From contig NW_004454193.1 in the NCBI RefSeq assembly GCF_000283155.1, forward strand, positions 9,113,944-9,177,943: DNA of 64,000 nt, written 5' to 3'. A program made the translations under genes and the position numbers. The notes below the pieces were generated by a model. That model did no database searches. It was not told the DNA's origin and was given only the letters and a program-made list of their open reading frames with translations. This document shows positions 31,677 to 58,984 of the stretch, in pieces. Positions within the stretch are counted from its first letter, which is position 1. Each line of letters starts with the position of its first letter. The stretch is from Ceratotherium simum simum (taxonomy: Eukaryota > Chordata > Mammalia > Perissodactyla > Rhinocerotidae).

Positions 31677-33592
31677 GCATGTAATGTTTTGGACTAAATA
31701 TCAGCAGCTTTGACATTTTTTGACCTTACCTTTTGATCCATGAAAACCTCAAAACTCTCATCTAAAGTTCTTGCTTCACGCCCTGCAGCACCGGCTCAGT
31801 GTCTGGCAGACAGTAGGTGCTCAGTCATGCTTGTGGATGGACAAAGGCAGGCCTGCAGACCTGGGTGGCGATGGACACACGCTCAGTGAAGAGGGAGACC
31901 CCATAGGCCCCCGCCCCTCCCCTTGACCTCCCTCAGGGCCCTGAGGAGGACTGGGAACTCCGGCCTTGCAAAAATCAATAGCGGCCAAGGCCTTTCCTGG
32001 AGGCATGACCTTCAAGGAACAAAGAAACCATCACTTGAGGATGGGATGTGCAGCTTATCACAGGCTAGCCTGGCCCAGGCTGTGAGGACCTGGGCAAATG
32101 TCCAAGGCCTGAGCAGCCCCTGGTCCTGTCTGAGGCCACCTCTGGAGAAGGGAATGAGGTAGGGGCCTGGGGGGGAGGTCGGGATGTAGGACAGAGACAA
32201 GGCACTCCACAATGGCCCCTGGGGAGGCCTAGGCTCTAGATGGAGCTACCTCTGCACAGACGGGAAGACGGAGCACGACGGCTTCAATCCCTCAAGGAGT
32301 TGAGAGCAGGCCGGAGGGCTGGCCGCCCCTCTGCCTGCTGGTGAAGAGCTGTCCTGCTGCCCTGGCCAGACCCCGCGGCAGCACCAGTCCCGGCCATTGT
32401 TCCCGGCTTCCTGGCCAGCAAAGAGTGGGTTGGAGCCAGAGCCCCAGGCTTCAGTGGCTGGAGTTGGAGGCCTGCAAGGTTCAGCCCAGGGCTGTCCCGG
32501 CCCCACTGTCCGTCCCCCACCTGGCCCACCTGGCCAGCCCCCAGGCCACTGTCATCACTAACTGTCTGGCTTGGGCAGCCTCTGGACTTCTCAAGGGTCA
32601 GCCCACAGGGGATACTCAGGTCTGCCCTGCGCATCTCATAGAGATGGTGTGAGGCTCAGACCAGCCGGTGGATGGGAAGAACTTGTATACGGGATGTCAG
32701 GGGTGGGGGTGGGAGAGCCCTGACATTCAGATGGCAGAGCTAGGCTGGCTCCCTCCTGCCTCTGACCTCCCAGTGCTCTGCTTTCCTGAGTGGCCACGAT
32801 GTGGCAAACATGCCACATGGGTCATTTCACTGTGCTCTCACCCTCAGCCCAGAAGAGAGCATTACTGGCTCCATTTCACAGATGAGGAGGATGAGGCTCA
32901 GAGAAGACCACCAACCTGCGCAAAGATTTGCTGCTGATGAGGGGCAGAGGCAGGACTCTAGCCAGGTCTGACTGTGATGCTCTTAAACCATGACACCACT
33001 CCCCTGCCACCATGGTTCATGAGCACAGGCTCCACTCCTGGAGAGCAGGGTCCTCTCACGCTGTCCCCCTGCAGGGCTGAGCACAGAGCTAGCCACCGAG
33101 TGGGAGTTTGACAAGCTGTCAGGATGATGGGCTCCCTAGAAAAGTCTAGGCCCAGCCTCCCCTGGCAACAACTCCTAGCACCCAGGAGAATGCCCCACTC
33201 CCCACCGCCCCCTGCCCTGTGCAGTGCCTCTTTCCCCTGCCACTGAAGAGAGCACTAGTTTGTACCCTTCGTCACAATGTCTGAAGTTCCCTATGAAACT
33301 GCTATGCTCTAAGAGAGGGAGACTCGCATCAGATATGGGACACAGGACGCTGTGGGGGTCCTGGGCAGGCAGGTGGCAGAGGTACCTGTGTGTGTGGCCA
33401 GGTGCAGTGGGCAGCTGCTTAAGCCAGTTTGTGCTGTTTCTGTCACTTACAACCCAGAGAGTCCAGACTGAGACAGGAGGGGAGCAGGCTGCAAGCCAGG
33501 AGAGGCAGGGAGGGAAAAGGAGACACAGATTGATCCTGTTCCTTCCCAGAATAGAGCGTCAGGTGTCTAAGGACCTTCAGAGATCAGGGGTC
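31677..33592. other. intergenic DNA, no gene seen
   Basis: Contains a minus-strand MIR at about 32850-33000 ('atttcacagatgaggagga', 'ctctagccaggtctgactg'). No coding pattern supported. Confidence 0.5.
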
Positions 33593-33606
33593 AAGACCTC
33601 GGCTTC

Positions 33607-33830
33607 TGGGGCCGGCTCCGTGGCTTAGCGGTTAAGTGTGCGCGCTCTGATGCTGGCGGCCCGGGTTCAGATCCCGGGCACGCCCCAAGGCACCACTTCT
33701 CCGTCCAACGCGAGGCCGAGTCCCACGTACAGCAACTAGAAGGATGTGAACCTATGACATACAACTATCTACTGGGGCTTTGGGGGGAAAAAAATGAATA
33801 AATAAAATCTTTAAAAAAAAAAAAAAAAAA
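33607..33830 (+). mobile_element. young ERE1-type SINE
   Basis: Starts 'tggggccggctccgtggctt' and ends in an 18-base A run. A perfect duplication, AGACCTCGGCTTC with a leading A, flanks it at 33593-33606 and 33829-33842. The intact tail and duplication suggest a fairly recent insertion. Confidence 0.95.
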
Positions 33831-33842
33831 GACCTCGGCTTC

Positions 33843-35284
33843 GGATGGGGAATTGAGGCTCCGAGCGGCGCAGAGACCTGCCTGGGGTCGCTTGTTATCA
33901 GAGGGCTAGGACTTGGACCTGAACGTCCAGGGCCGGGGCTCCATTCCCTGCCCTGGCTTTGGCCCAGGCTGGAGCCCAGAGGCTGAGGGCCGGGTGGGAG
34001 CTGAAGGAGCCCCACTGCTTCGTGAGAGGAGGTGGAGATGGGGACAAAGGAAGAACAAGTTATTTCAGGCTCCGTGTGAGCTCAGCTCCTGCTGCCCCTG
34101 GCACGCACAGACCATCGTCCATTCAGGAAGGGCAACCTGAAACTATAAATCACCAAACACAGCCAGTGCTTTCTAGGAGTCTCTGCGAGGTGGGTGAGTT
34201 TTGCCTAAGGTCACTCGGCCAGAGAGGAAGCGGGACTCGAGCCTGGCACAGACACAGAGGGCCCCGGGCACCCTCCTGCTGACACCTGCAGAGAGGAACC
34301 ACATGGCTTCTCAAGGACAGGGTCCTCCCCTGGCCACACAGAGGGAGTGAGAGGAGTGTGGGGTCCAGGTCACATCTGGGGTCCCCCAGGCCATTCCACG
34401 AGGGCTTCTACACCCCCTTTTGAGCCCCCTGCAGCATGAGTAGCAACTTGTCCCCTTGACTTTTTACCCTCACCCCCCCCCCAGGGCAGGGTGTCCCCCC
34501 CCCCAGGGCAGGGTGTCCCTGCTGACCACCCTCCACTGGCTCTCAATGCCCAGCACTGGCGAGGTTGCTTCTCCTCTCTCCGCACCTCCACCCTTGCCTT
34601 TGAGAAATGGAAGCAGCCTGAGTTGCAGTCGCCCTGCTAGGGGACAGAGACGGGGGTACAGAAGAAAAAGTGTAGGAAGGCTGAGATGGGAGGTGGCTGG
34701 GGTGGGCAGGCAGATGGAGCATGTGCATGGGCTGCGTGGAAGTGGGGGCAGAGCAGGTGATCCTCTGGGGCAGGGCCTGTCTGGCTGGGTCCACTGCTGC
34801 CCCAGGCAGGCCCTCGTTTTCCACTGGGGCTGAGCAAGCTCTCATGCTTACCAGACCCAGTCCCTGCCTTCTGACCATCCATGAGCTGCTGTCCCTCACG
34901 GCCCAGCTCGCTTTGCAGGGGCTGTGGTTAAACCCCGAGGAGGTCAAGAGACTGCGGTCCCATTCCCAAGGGCCCCCGGGGTCCTGCAGTTGGTACTGCC
35001 AGCATCTTCACAGCTTCCCCACCAGGGCCTCCATACATGACTCCATTTAATTCTCACAACTAAGCAAGGCAAGGGTTTACCTCCCCATTTTACAGATGAG
35101 GCAACTGAGTTCCAAAGAGGTTAAGTGACTTGCCCAGAGTCACATGACCAGAACGTTCAAAACGCAGGATTTGGATCCAGCCTTGTGTCCCAATCCCAAG
35201 CCTGCCACCCTGGCCTGCACACCTCTGCCCCTCTCCGCGTCCCATCATCCCCCTGTGGAAGAATGACCAGAACAAGCAGGGCTT
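33843..35284. other. intergenic DNA, no gene seen
   Basis: Includes a 25-base C-run duplication around 34467-34517 and a minus-strand MIR at 35030-35190 ('cccattttacagatgaggca', 'gttaagtgacttgcccagag'). Confidence 0.55.
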
Positions 35285-37156
35285 TGGTCTGTGATGGTCA
35301 ATGTCTTTACTTCTAAAGCATACATTGGACTCACTATATATTAACATCAAAAGGGGCTATCTAAAATGGAGTCATTCTTTTTAAAAATCCAGATTCTCAC
35401 ATTTTTATATAAGATCCAAAATGACATGAAATTAAACTATACAATGTTATGAATAGTATAACAACTGCTTTTAGAAAGCAAAATGAAAGGAAAAAATTAG
35501 CAGTTGAGACTGCTGTCAGCCTGGGTTCCCCGTCTTCTGAGGCATTGTGACTGGGAGCCAGCACCGAGGGGAGCACCAGCCCCTCTCTGCAGGCACAGGA
35601 AGAGGACCCAGGCAGGCAGAAGAGGCGGACGGGGGCTTTTCAGACTTCTTAAGGTGAGAGGAGGACAAGGCGGGTCTCCCTGCTCCTCTGGGCCCTTGGT
35701 GCGTGCACTGACTCAAGTCTTCTTTTAGGACCCATGACCAGGGGAGAGGGCTGGAAGTGGGCAGAGGGAAGAGCTGGGTTCAAAACAATCTTTTCAATAA
35801 TAAAGGTCCTCTGGGCTTCCTGAGGAGGGCCCCGGCTGTCCAGAGATCAGTTGACTCCAGCTACCCACTGGTTTCCTTAACAACTCTCTTCCTCTGCCCA
35901 CTCCCTATGCCTTGGACATCCTCGGCTCCACGAGCCCTGTGGGCAGCCAGAGACCCAGGGGGACCCTCGGAGTACCCAAGGGAGAATGCTCTGGCCTTGG
36001 ACGTAGCTGGATGCTGTCTAGAACATCTTGGCAGTGCAAGACCCCTGGGGTCCAGGCCAGCAGCAGGACTGACGGGGGAGGGTTCCCCTGGGCCAGGAGG
36101 GCACTGTGGAGTCAGATGCCATTCCCACAGTCCTTTCGCCTCCCCCACCCTGGGTACCCAGGCCTGGTCTTGGCCCTGAAGCAGGGCTGGGGCGAGCTGA
36201 TTAGGGCCATGCCCTTGACGCTTTGGTTCACACAATTCAAGTGGGTGGACACTTGTTTGCATCCCCTGGGAAGATCATGGGCTCAGCCCTGCTTCCTCCC
36301 AGACACCAGGTGGTCTAACAATCCCCTTCTTTCACATGGGCAGTTCTATCTGGCTGACAGCACATTCCCTACCAGAGCTTGGAACCATGCTGCCCAGGTG
36401 GGAGGGGCACTTCTAAAGCAGTGAGATTAGACGTCGGTGCAAAGGCTGCCTTTCCTCCTTCCCCATCTGGGGACCCTCTGACTGTGTCACAGGAGACTTT
36501 CTCTGCTTCCTTCCTTCTGGGTGGGCCGACTGCTCTCCAGGGAGACGCAGCCCACAGATGTGCAGCCCTCCTGTACGTCTCACCTGTCAAACAGAGAGGA
36601 AGCATCGCCCCTGGCTGGAGCGGAGAGGCTTGTGGCTCATGGTCTGTCCTCCTGGTCCCCAGGACCACATCACAAAGCTGGCCTTCTCCCTCAAACAACT
36701 TGAAGGGGGATGCCCTACCTCCAGCCCACCTCTGGGGTCCGGCCCACCTCTGGGGTCTGGCCCTTCTCCCAGGCCCTGCCATGACCATCCTCTTTCCTAA
36801 CCTATCTGGTTTCTAATCAGGCTGAAAGGACTGGGAAGGTTGGGCTGGCACCACCCCCTCCTGGGGTGGAGAGAGGCCACTTGACTTCCAGCCTGGCTCC
36901 GGTCCCCCGGAGACAAGGGAGGCTGACAGCTCTCAAGAAAGCGAATCCTGTAATGGAAAAGAGGTTTGTGGAATCAGGGCCAGCCACAGCAATCTGGGTC
37001 CCCCCACCTCCAGGCCGGTACCTGGAGCGCCAGGCACCCACACCCTCCACCTGCCCAGCGCCCTTTTGTCCTCAAGCCCAGGGCCCCGGAACGCGAGCTG
37101 GATGGAGGGCTTGGTGTAAGGAGGCTGGGCGGGGCCCGGCGGGGCGTGGCATGGAC
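35285..37156 (-). other. ZNF319: probable ZNF319 3' UTR
   Basis: No other gene intervenes and the human gene has a 3' UTR of similar size. A variant poly(A) signal, AGTAAA on the minus strand (35306-35311), is followed by a TGTTCTGGTC stretch, and the preceding 35290-35500 is AT-rich as 3' UTR ends often are. The exact end is inferred. Confidence 0.4.
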
Positions 37157-38914
37157 TCAGGGCAGGCAGGCGGCTACCTGGTAGGCGCCCTCGGCAGCAG
37201 CAGCGGCCGCGCTGTGCTGCGCGCTGTGCTCCTGCAGCAGGGCCACGTCCAGGAAGCGCTCGCCACACCACGCGCACTTGAACTGCTGCTCCCGGGCGTG
37301 CACGCCCTGGTGCTTGTTGAGGTGCTCCCGCTGCTTGAAGGCCTTGTCACAGTTGGGGCACTTGTAGGGCTTCTCGCCCGTGTGCACCCGCCGGTGCCGC
37401 TGCAGGTCTGACGCGTACTTGAAGCGCTTCTCGCAGTCCGGGCACTTGAGCGGCTTCTCGCGGGCTGGGTCGCAGCGGTGCTGCACGAACTCGGAGGACG
37501 AGAAGAAGCGGCGTTCGCACAGGGTGCAGCGCAGGGGCTTCTCGGCCGCCGAGCAGTGGGCCAGCTGGTGCTTCTGCAGGGCCGACGCCCGCTTGTAGGC
37601 CTTGTTGCACACCGGGCACTTGAAGGGCCGCTCGGCCGCGCCCGGCAGGCACTTGTGCCGCAGCAGCTCGGCCGACTGGTCGAAGCCCTTCTGGCACACG
37701 GGGCACTTGAAGAGGGTCTCGAGGGTGTGCACGTGCTGGTGGTAGAGCAGGTGGCTGGGCTGCCCGAAGCCCTTCTCGCACAGGCCGCACTTGAAGGGCT
37801 CCTCGGTCTTGTGCGTGCGCCGGTGCCGCATGAGCGCGTACTGCTGCTTGAAGCCCATGGGGCACAGGTCGCACTTGAAGGGCCGCTCGGCGCTGTGCGT
37901 GCGCTCGTGCTGCCGCAGGTCCGACGGCCGCTTGAAGGCCTTCTGGCACTCGCCGCAGCGGAAGGGCCGCTCCCCGCTCGGCGTGCACGGGTGCTGCAGC
38001 AGCTCCGACGACTCCTTGAAGTGCAGCTCGCACACGTTGCAGCGGAAGAGGTGGTGCTCGCCCGAGTGCGCGTACATGTGGCGCACCAGGTGGGAGCGGT
38101 GTTTGAAGGTCTTCTCGCAGACCGCGCACTTGTAGGGCCGCTCCGAGCTGTGCGTGCGCTTGTGGTGCACCAGGTGGGACGACTGGCTGAAGCTCTTGTC
38201 ACACAGCGTGCACTTGTAGGGCTTCTCACCCGTGTGGATCCGCTCGTGCCGCGAGAGCTCCGATAGGTGCTTGAAGGGCTTCTGGCAGATGGGGCAGCTG
38301 TAGGGCTTGTCGGCCTGTTCAGCAGGAGCGACGGTAGGGGGCGGGGCTGCTTGGGGCAGCGAGGGGGCAGCAGCGGCCGCTGGCTCAGCCGCCTCGGCGG
38401 GCTTGTAGGTCTTCTCGCAGATGGAACATTTCACGAGGCCGCCGGTGCCACTGTGGGCGCTGTGATGCTGCGCCAGCGAGGTGAGCAGCGAGAAGCCCAT
38501 CTTGCAGACGCCACAGACAAAAGGCTTCTGTTCCGCCTGCACACACTGGTGCTCCAGCAGGTCAGTAGCCTGGTGGAAGATCTTGAGACACTGCGTGCAC
38601 TGGAATGAGCGGTCATGGCCTGCCAGGCACTGGTGCTCGTGCAGGCTGGACAGGTGTGCCAGGTCGTGACCACAGACACCACACTTAGGGCCCGGCTCGC
38701 CTGCTGCCTGCAGGGGCGCATGCTGCGGGGGCTGCAAGCCTGGGTCGGGCTGCAGGAGGATGCCATAGACGGCACAGCCCAGCGGGTTCTCAGCTGTGCC
38801 CGGGGGCAGTGTGTGCTCGGCCAGGGCTGGTGGTGGTTCTGCATGGTGCTGAGGCTGCGGAGGCTGTGGCTGCTGTGGCTGCGTCTGTGGCGGCTGCTGC
38901 CAGCTTTCCGACAT
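37157..38914 (-). CDS. ZNF319: ZNF319, C2H2 zinc-finger protein, complete coding sequence in one exon
   Basis: Encodes 585 residues, close to the human length of about 580, starting MSESWQQPPQTQPQQPQ and ending YQVAACLP. The Q/P-rich N-terminus (1-77) precedes three separated fingers (about 78, 106 and 134), a half finger at 163-166 (CSIC with no partner histidines), an Ala/Pro-rich linker (175-200) and a tandem array of 13 fingers from 207 to about 570. No KRAB, SCAN or BTB domain is present. Linkers are TGEKPYKC-like in some places and diverged in others. Five fingers end in H-x-C instead of H-x3-H. It is likely a nuclear, DNA-binding protein; its targets are not known to me. Minus orientation and divergence from USB1 match the human locus. 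A possible acceptor (CCCAAG) lies one base before the ATG, so the 5' UTR is probably spliced from an exon in or near the CpG island. Confidence 0.97.
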   Translation of the reverse strand: MSESWQQPPQTQPQQPQPPQPQHHAEPPPALAEHTLPPGTAENPLGCAVYGILLQPDPGLQPPQHAPLQAAGEPGPKCGVCGHDLAHLSSLHEHQCLAGHDRSFQCTQCLKIFHQATDLLEHQCVQAEQKPFVCGVCKMGFSLLTSLAQHHSAHSGTGGLVKCSICEKTYKPAEAAEPAAAAAPSLPQAAPPPTVAPAEQADKPYSCPICQKPFKHLSELSRHERIHTGEKPYKCTLCDKSFSQSSHLVHHKRTHSSERPYKCAVCEKTFKHRSHLVRHMYAHSGEHHLFRCNVCELHFKESSELLQHPCTPSGERPFRCGECQKAFKRPSDLRQHERTHSAERPFKCDLCPMGFKQQYALMRHRRTHKTEEPFKCGLCEKGFGQPSHLLYHQHVHTLETLFKCPVCQKGFDQSAELLRHKCLPGAAERPFKCPVCNKAYKRASALQKHQLAHCSAAEKPLRCTLCERRFFSSSEFVQHRCDPAREKPLKCPDCEKRFKYASDLQRHRRVHTGEKPYKCPNCDKAFKQREHLNKHQGVHAREQQFKCAWCGERFLDVALLQEHSAQHSAAAAAAEGAYQVAACLP

Positions 38915-40869
38915 GCTTGGGAAGATGAAACAGGGTTTGGAGAGTAATGGCTTCAGTTTCCCCGCTTAAGGTGACCCAACCCAGAGAGAGAAGTTGCCCA
39001 GGATCAGGTATGGACAAGGACCTCAGACAAGGCACAGAAGAGGGTCTGGTCAGACGGCCCAAGTCATTAACCGAGACGGACTACAAGGCTCTGCCTACAG
39101 GACGGGGGGCTCTTCGAGGCAGGGTGCCAGCAATGCCAGGGAGGCTCTGCCTTCCCCGATGACGGGTTCTGTAGAGAAGAGAGAAATCATGAGCATGAGG
39201 CAGGAACACGCAGCTGTTCCCTGGGCCTTCTCCCTATTCTGCCTGCATGTGCCACATTGACATAAACCACATCAGGGCTGGGAGGTCTGCTCTCTTCACA
39301 CACCAAAGAAGGCTGCTGGCAGCTCAACTTCTCCAGCAAAGCGGATGCTGGCTGCCTCCACCCCCACCCACGCTCAGGCCGCCATCCCTGGGCCAGGGCA
39401 TCCCAGCCTCCCAGCTCACTGCCAACCCTCTTTAACCAGCTGTCTCACAGGTGAGAGTCTGGGGTGATCTGCCCACAATAAAAGAAGTCACAAATTCTGC
39501 TCATGCTCCAAGGCAAGAAGGAGGGAAGACCGACCAGTTAGGGCCGTGGTGTCCAAAAAACAATAATTTTAGCAACATAATTTTTCTTTGCAAATAAGTT
39601 CTTACTTGGAAACCCAATATATAAGATGGATAAAAGCAGAGAGGCCTCCATGGGGTCTGCCAGCTCCTCTCCCACTGCTGCCCTGAATCTCAACCCAGGA
39701 CATCATTCCTCAGGAGAACGGCCTGCTGGGTCTGAGGTCTGGGAGGCCAGCCTTCCCAGATCCGAGGGCCCAACAGCTAACAGTCTCAGTTCACTCAATA
39801 TTTACAACAACTACACGGAACTGAAGACCATCTCAAAAACCTTCTCCCGTGAGGGGCTGGCCCACATCCCTCTCCACCACCCTCCGCCCTGACCATGCAC
39901 CTGTTCTCTCTCCACACAACAGGCTGAATGGCCTGGCAGGGAGCTGAGCCAACGCATGATGGGGGTTAGAGGACAGGTCCCCAGACCCACCCAGCCTGGA
40001 TGTCTACACAGCAGAATTCCCCACTCTAGTCATCTCCCAGAGCACCAAGAAAAAAGTCCTAAATCCTCTGAATCTGACAGTGTCAAGGCCTGCAGGAAAA
40101 CGTAAGCAATTAGGAGTTTGCCTCTGCAGTGTGGGAAGCAGCACACTAACCATGGAGCCTTTCTCCTCCTCCCCTTTCCGGAGACAGCCCTGTTCCCTCG
40201 CTCCAAATCACTAACATTCTGGGTAATCAATGGAAGGTAAAGACCACCCGGCCCAAGCAAATCTCTAACTCACCACTTTGTGGCAGCATAAGGTAATGAC
40301 AGGGAAAAGGAGGAACTTTCAGAATCAGATGCAACCGGCTTTCAGGTTCCTGGCTCCTCCGCCTGTAACATTGAAAAGTTTCTAAGTTTTCTCCCGAGGG
40401 AAAGAGGAGAAGGTAGGGGATGCCTTCACAGGCCAGCCTGGCCTCTAACTGTTCTGCCAAAGAAACATAACAGTCAGGCGAACGGCTGTCATCCTCAGCA
40501 TCTTCCGGGAAAGGAGGAAGGAAAGGAGCGGCTCCGGGTGGAGGCAGCAGGTTGCACGCGCAAGCAGGTACTGAAGCCTCCCCAGGAAAGAGGGAAGCGG
40601 AGCTACTCTGAGCGCGGTCTAGGTCCGACTGCGGCAACCCAACTGTTCTTTTCCGGCATGAATGGCTGCCAGACCCAAGGTCCCCGGCCCTGGGCCCCCA
40701 GTTCCACTGCCCACCCCGGCTCCCCTGCAGGAAAGTGCAGCCAGGAAGCCTCTCTGATCACTCCGCAGAGAGGAGGAGAGACTGGGGTAAGGGAGGCAAG
40801 GGGAGGCCCCCACCTGCGCCCCACCCCAGCCATTCCTCCTCCCTGGGAAACCGAATGAAAGCTGATCAC
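38915..40869. other. ZNF319 5' intron / upstream DNA
   Basis: No second coding exon is seen. An ETS-like CTTCCGGG lies at about 40502-40509. A 136-codon open frame on the minus strand (40227-40637) has no recognised domain and is treated as unsupported. The noncoding first exon of ZNF319 is probably here or in the assembly gap. Confidence 0.4.
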
Positions 40870-40999
40870 CTCCCCGCCGGCACTGCCCGCCGGCCCAGCT
40901 GGGCGGCCTCCTGTCAGCCCTCGCCGGGAATGGCCTGGCCGCTGCGGCCCGAGCGCCGGCCCCGCGGGCGACTGGGCCCGGGGAAGGCCCCAGGGCCGG

Positions 41000-41660
41000 N
41001 NNNNNNNNNNNNNNNNNNNNNNNNNNNNNNNNNNNNNNNNNNNNNNNNNNNNNNNNNNNNNNNNNNNNNNNNNNNNNNNNNNNNNNNNNNNNNNNNNNNN
41101 NNNNNNNNNNNNNNNNNNNNNNNNNNNNNNNNNNNNNNNNNNNNNNNNNNNNNNNNNNNNNNNNNNNNNNNNNNNNNNNNNNNNNNNNNNNNNNNNNNNN
41201 NNNNNNNNNNNNNNNNNNNNNNNNNNNNNNNNNNNNNNNNNNNNNNNNNNNNNNNNNNNNNNNNNNNNNNNNNNNNNNNNNNNNNNNNNNNNNNNNNNNN
41301 NNNNNNNNNNNNNNNNNNNNNNNNNNNNNNNNNNNNNNNNNNNNNNNNNNNNNNNNNNNNNNNNNNNNNNNNNNNNNNNNNNNNNNNNNNNNNNNNNNNN
41401 NNNNNNNNNNNNNNNNNNNNNNNNNNNNNNNNNNNNNNNNNNNNNNNNNNNNNNNNNNNNNNNNNNNNNNNNNNNNNNNNNNNNNNNNNNNNNNNNNNNN
41501 NNNNNNNNNNNNNNNNNNNNNNNNNNNNNNNNNNNNNNNNNNNNNNNNNNNNNNNNNNNNNNNNNNNNNNNNNNNNNNNNNNNNNNNNNNNNNNNNNNNN
41601 NNNNNNNNNNNNNNNNNNNNNNNNNNNNNNNNNNNNNNNNNNNNNNNNNNNNNNNNNNNN
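41000..41660. other. assembly gap (661 N)
   Basis: Unsequenced bases inside the CpG island. Any open frame reported across it is meaningless. Confidence 1.
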
Positions 41661-42184
41661 CCGGGTCGGACGGCCGGGCGCGCGGGGTGGCTCTCCGGTC
41701 GCCCGGCCGGCACGCCTCCGCTGACCCAGGGAGGGCGCTCCGCTTCCTACTACTCTGCTGGGCCTTAGGGGAGGGGGCTCCCGGCCTGGCCCCCGGCCTG
41801 ACCCCTGCACCTGAGAGGAGGGGCCCCCTAGACCCTCTGATCTTCTGGCACTGACCCGCCTCTGACTCCTCAGTTTGCTCTTAGGGGAGGGGCCCCCGGA
41901 GTCAGACTTTGGACCAGCTTGAGCAGGGGCCTCCGGGACTTCTGATCCCGTCCGCGAGGACAGGGATCTCCGCTGGGTCTAGTGCGCTGACCGCTGACTC
42001 AGGGACTGTCCGTGGCTGGGAGGTCTGGTCCCGGGTGGCTGCAGACAGAGCCGCGGACAGAGAGGTGAGGGCGCAGAGCGATCTGTGCAATGGGCACACG
42101 AGGCTGGGGGTTTCCAGGAGACTACACTTAGCGGTCGAAGCGCAGCGAGCAAGCAGGCAGCGTGGTCCGGGTGGGTAGAGCCTT

Positions 42185-42335
42185 TTCTAAGGTCCTGCCG
42201 GGCCCCGCCTCCAGGCCCCGCCCCGGGGCGGGGCTAGCCCGGGCCCCGCCCCCGGGAGGGCACTTCCGGCTCCGCGGAATTCCGGGCGCGGTGCGGTAGC
42301 CGGCTGACCGGTCCTGCTGTGGTGGAGGAGGCCCC
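42185..42335 (+). promoter_or_regulatory. USB1: USB1 core promoter region and 5' UTR
   Basis: Several GC boxes (CCCCGCC and GGGGCGGGG, 42200-42250) and a consensus ETS/GABP site ACTTCCGG (42262-42269) lie 66-150 bases before the USB1 ATG. No TATA box is seen, typical of a CpG-island housekeeping promoter. Confidence 0.65.
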
Positions 42336-58021
<15,686 letters not shown>

Positions 58022-58228
58022 GCACCAGGGGCCGTCCGTGTCCCAGGCCCCTCTGCAGGCCAGGCAGAGACGGAGGAGCCTGCTCAAGTTGATGGAGATG
58101 CTCCCAGCCTCCCGCTGGGAGACTGGCCCGAGGTGCAGCCACTCCTGGTTGTCCCTGGGGAATGGTTCTCTCCTGATCCTTTTAGGTCACAGGTCGGGTA
58201 CCACTGTGTTGTGGTCATTCCCGGAAGT

Positions 58229-58246
58229 CACCAGCAGAGGGCAGCC
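58229..58246 (+). promoter_or_regulatory. CTCF-like motif in USB1 3' UTR
   Basis: CACCAGCAGAGGGCAGCC is a full match to the CTCF core CCASYAGRGGGCRS. Occupancy is unknown. Confidence 0.5.
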
Positions 58247-58961
58247 TGGACTTCCTAGTTCTAGGTCTATGGTGGTTATGCAAAAATAAAAAAATTGGGG
58301 GTCACCCGGTGAGCCCACTGTACTCAGCCAGAATCCCCACTGTAATCCTTCCAACAAGGGGCCCCTCCCCCACACTCCCCCTTCAGCTGTTTGCATTTCG
58401 ATGCCACTGGCCTCAGACCAGGGTTTTTAAAACCATCATGCCTTGGCTCATCCCTGCTCAAGCCAGGACGAAGGGTGCTTCAATGGGTCTGTCACCATCC
58501 CTCCTTGAAGTGTCACTTTTATTTATTTATTTTTAGTCTCACCTCCTCCTATGCCAGCAGAGGCCATTTCAGGGCCAAGGTACAGGGTGCTAATTTGTGG
58601 TTCAGCCTCAGTTTTCTCCATTCCTTCCTCCCACTCGCCCCCAGCCAGGTGCCTGGGGAGATGAGCAGATGTTTCATTTTGGCCTGGCTCCTGGCTTTAA
58701 GCCAGGCCTCCAACGCTCTGTGAGCTCTAGCTTCCCATCAGCTTTCCCAGTCACAGTTCTCTTTCTGCTGCCTCCAGCTCCCTGCTGTGGCCTGTGGGCA
58801 TCCTGAGGGGGACACGGAGGACGGGCCGGGGGTTGCACAGGGTTTTTATTCATCAAGCCCTCACCAGAGCAAAGGACCAGTCCTCTCTGATTGCCGTCTG
58901 GATTTCTGATGATGGATGGAGAGATATTTTTGTGTTAAATAGTTTTAAATTATGTTCAGCA

Positions 58962-58967
58962 AATAAA
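58962..58967 (+). terminator. USB1: USB1 polyadenylation signal
   Basis: AATAAA about 940 bases after the stop codon, followed by a GT-rich 'ggtggattttgtcttgg' stretch. Confidence 0.65.
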
Positions 58968-58984
58968 AATGGTGGATTTTGTCT

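Larger units (their letters stand above)
58022..58980 (+). other. USB1: USB1 3' UTR
   Basis: From the TGA to the AATAAA signal below. An inserted-looking 'tttatttatttattttta' run lies at 58517-58535. Open frames here are not supported. Confidence 0.6.

Noticed and set aside
37478..38266. 262-codon plus-strand frame and long alternative minus-strand frames (351 and 260 codons) over ZNF319
   Set aside because: They are shadows of the GC-rich zinc-finger coding sequence; composition is Arg/Ala/Ser or Leu/Val/Ala only and no family is recognisable.
40619..41810. Frames of about 300-360 codons spanning the N gap
   Set aside because: Most of their length is unread sequence.
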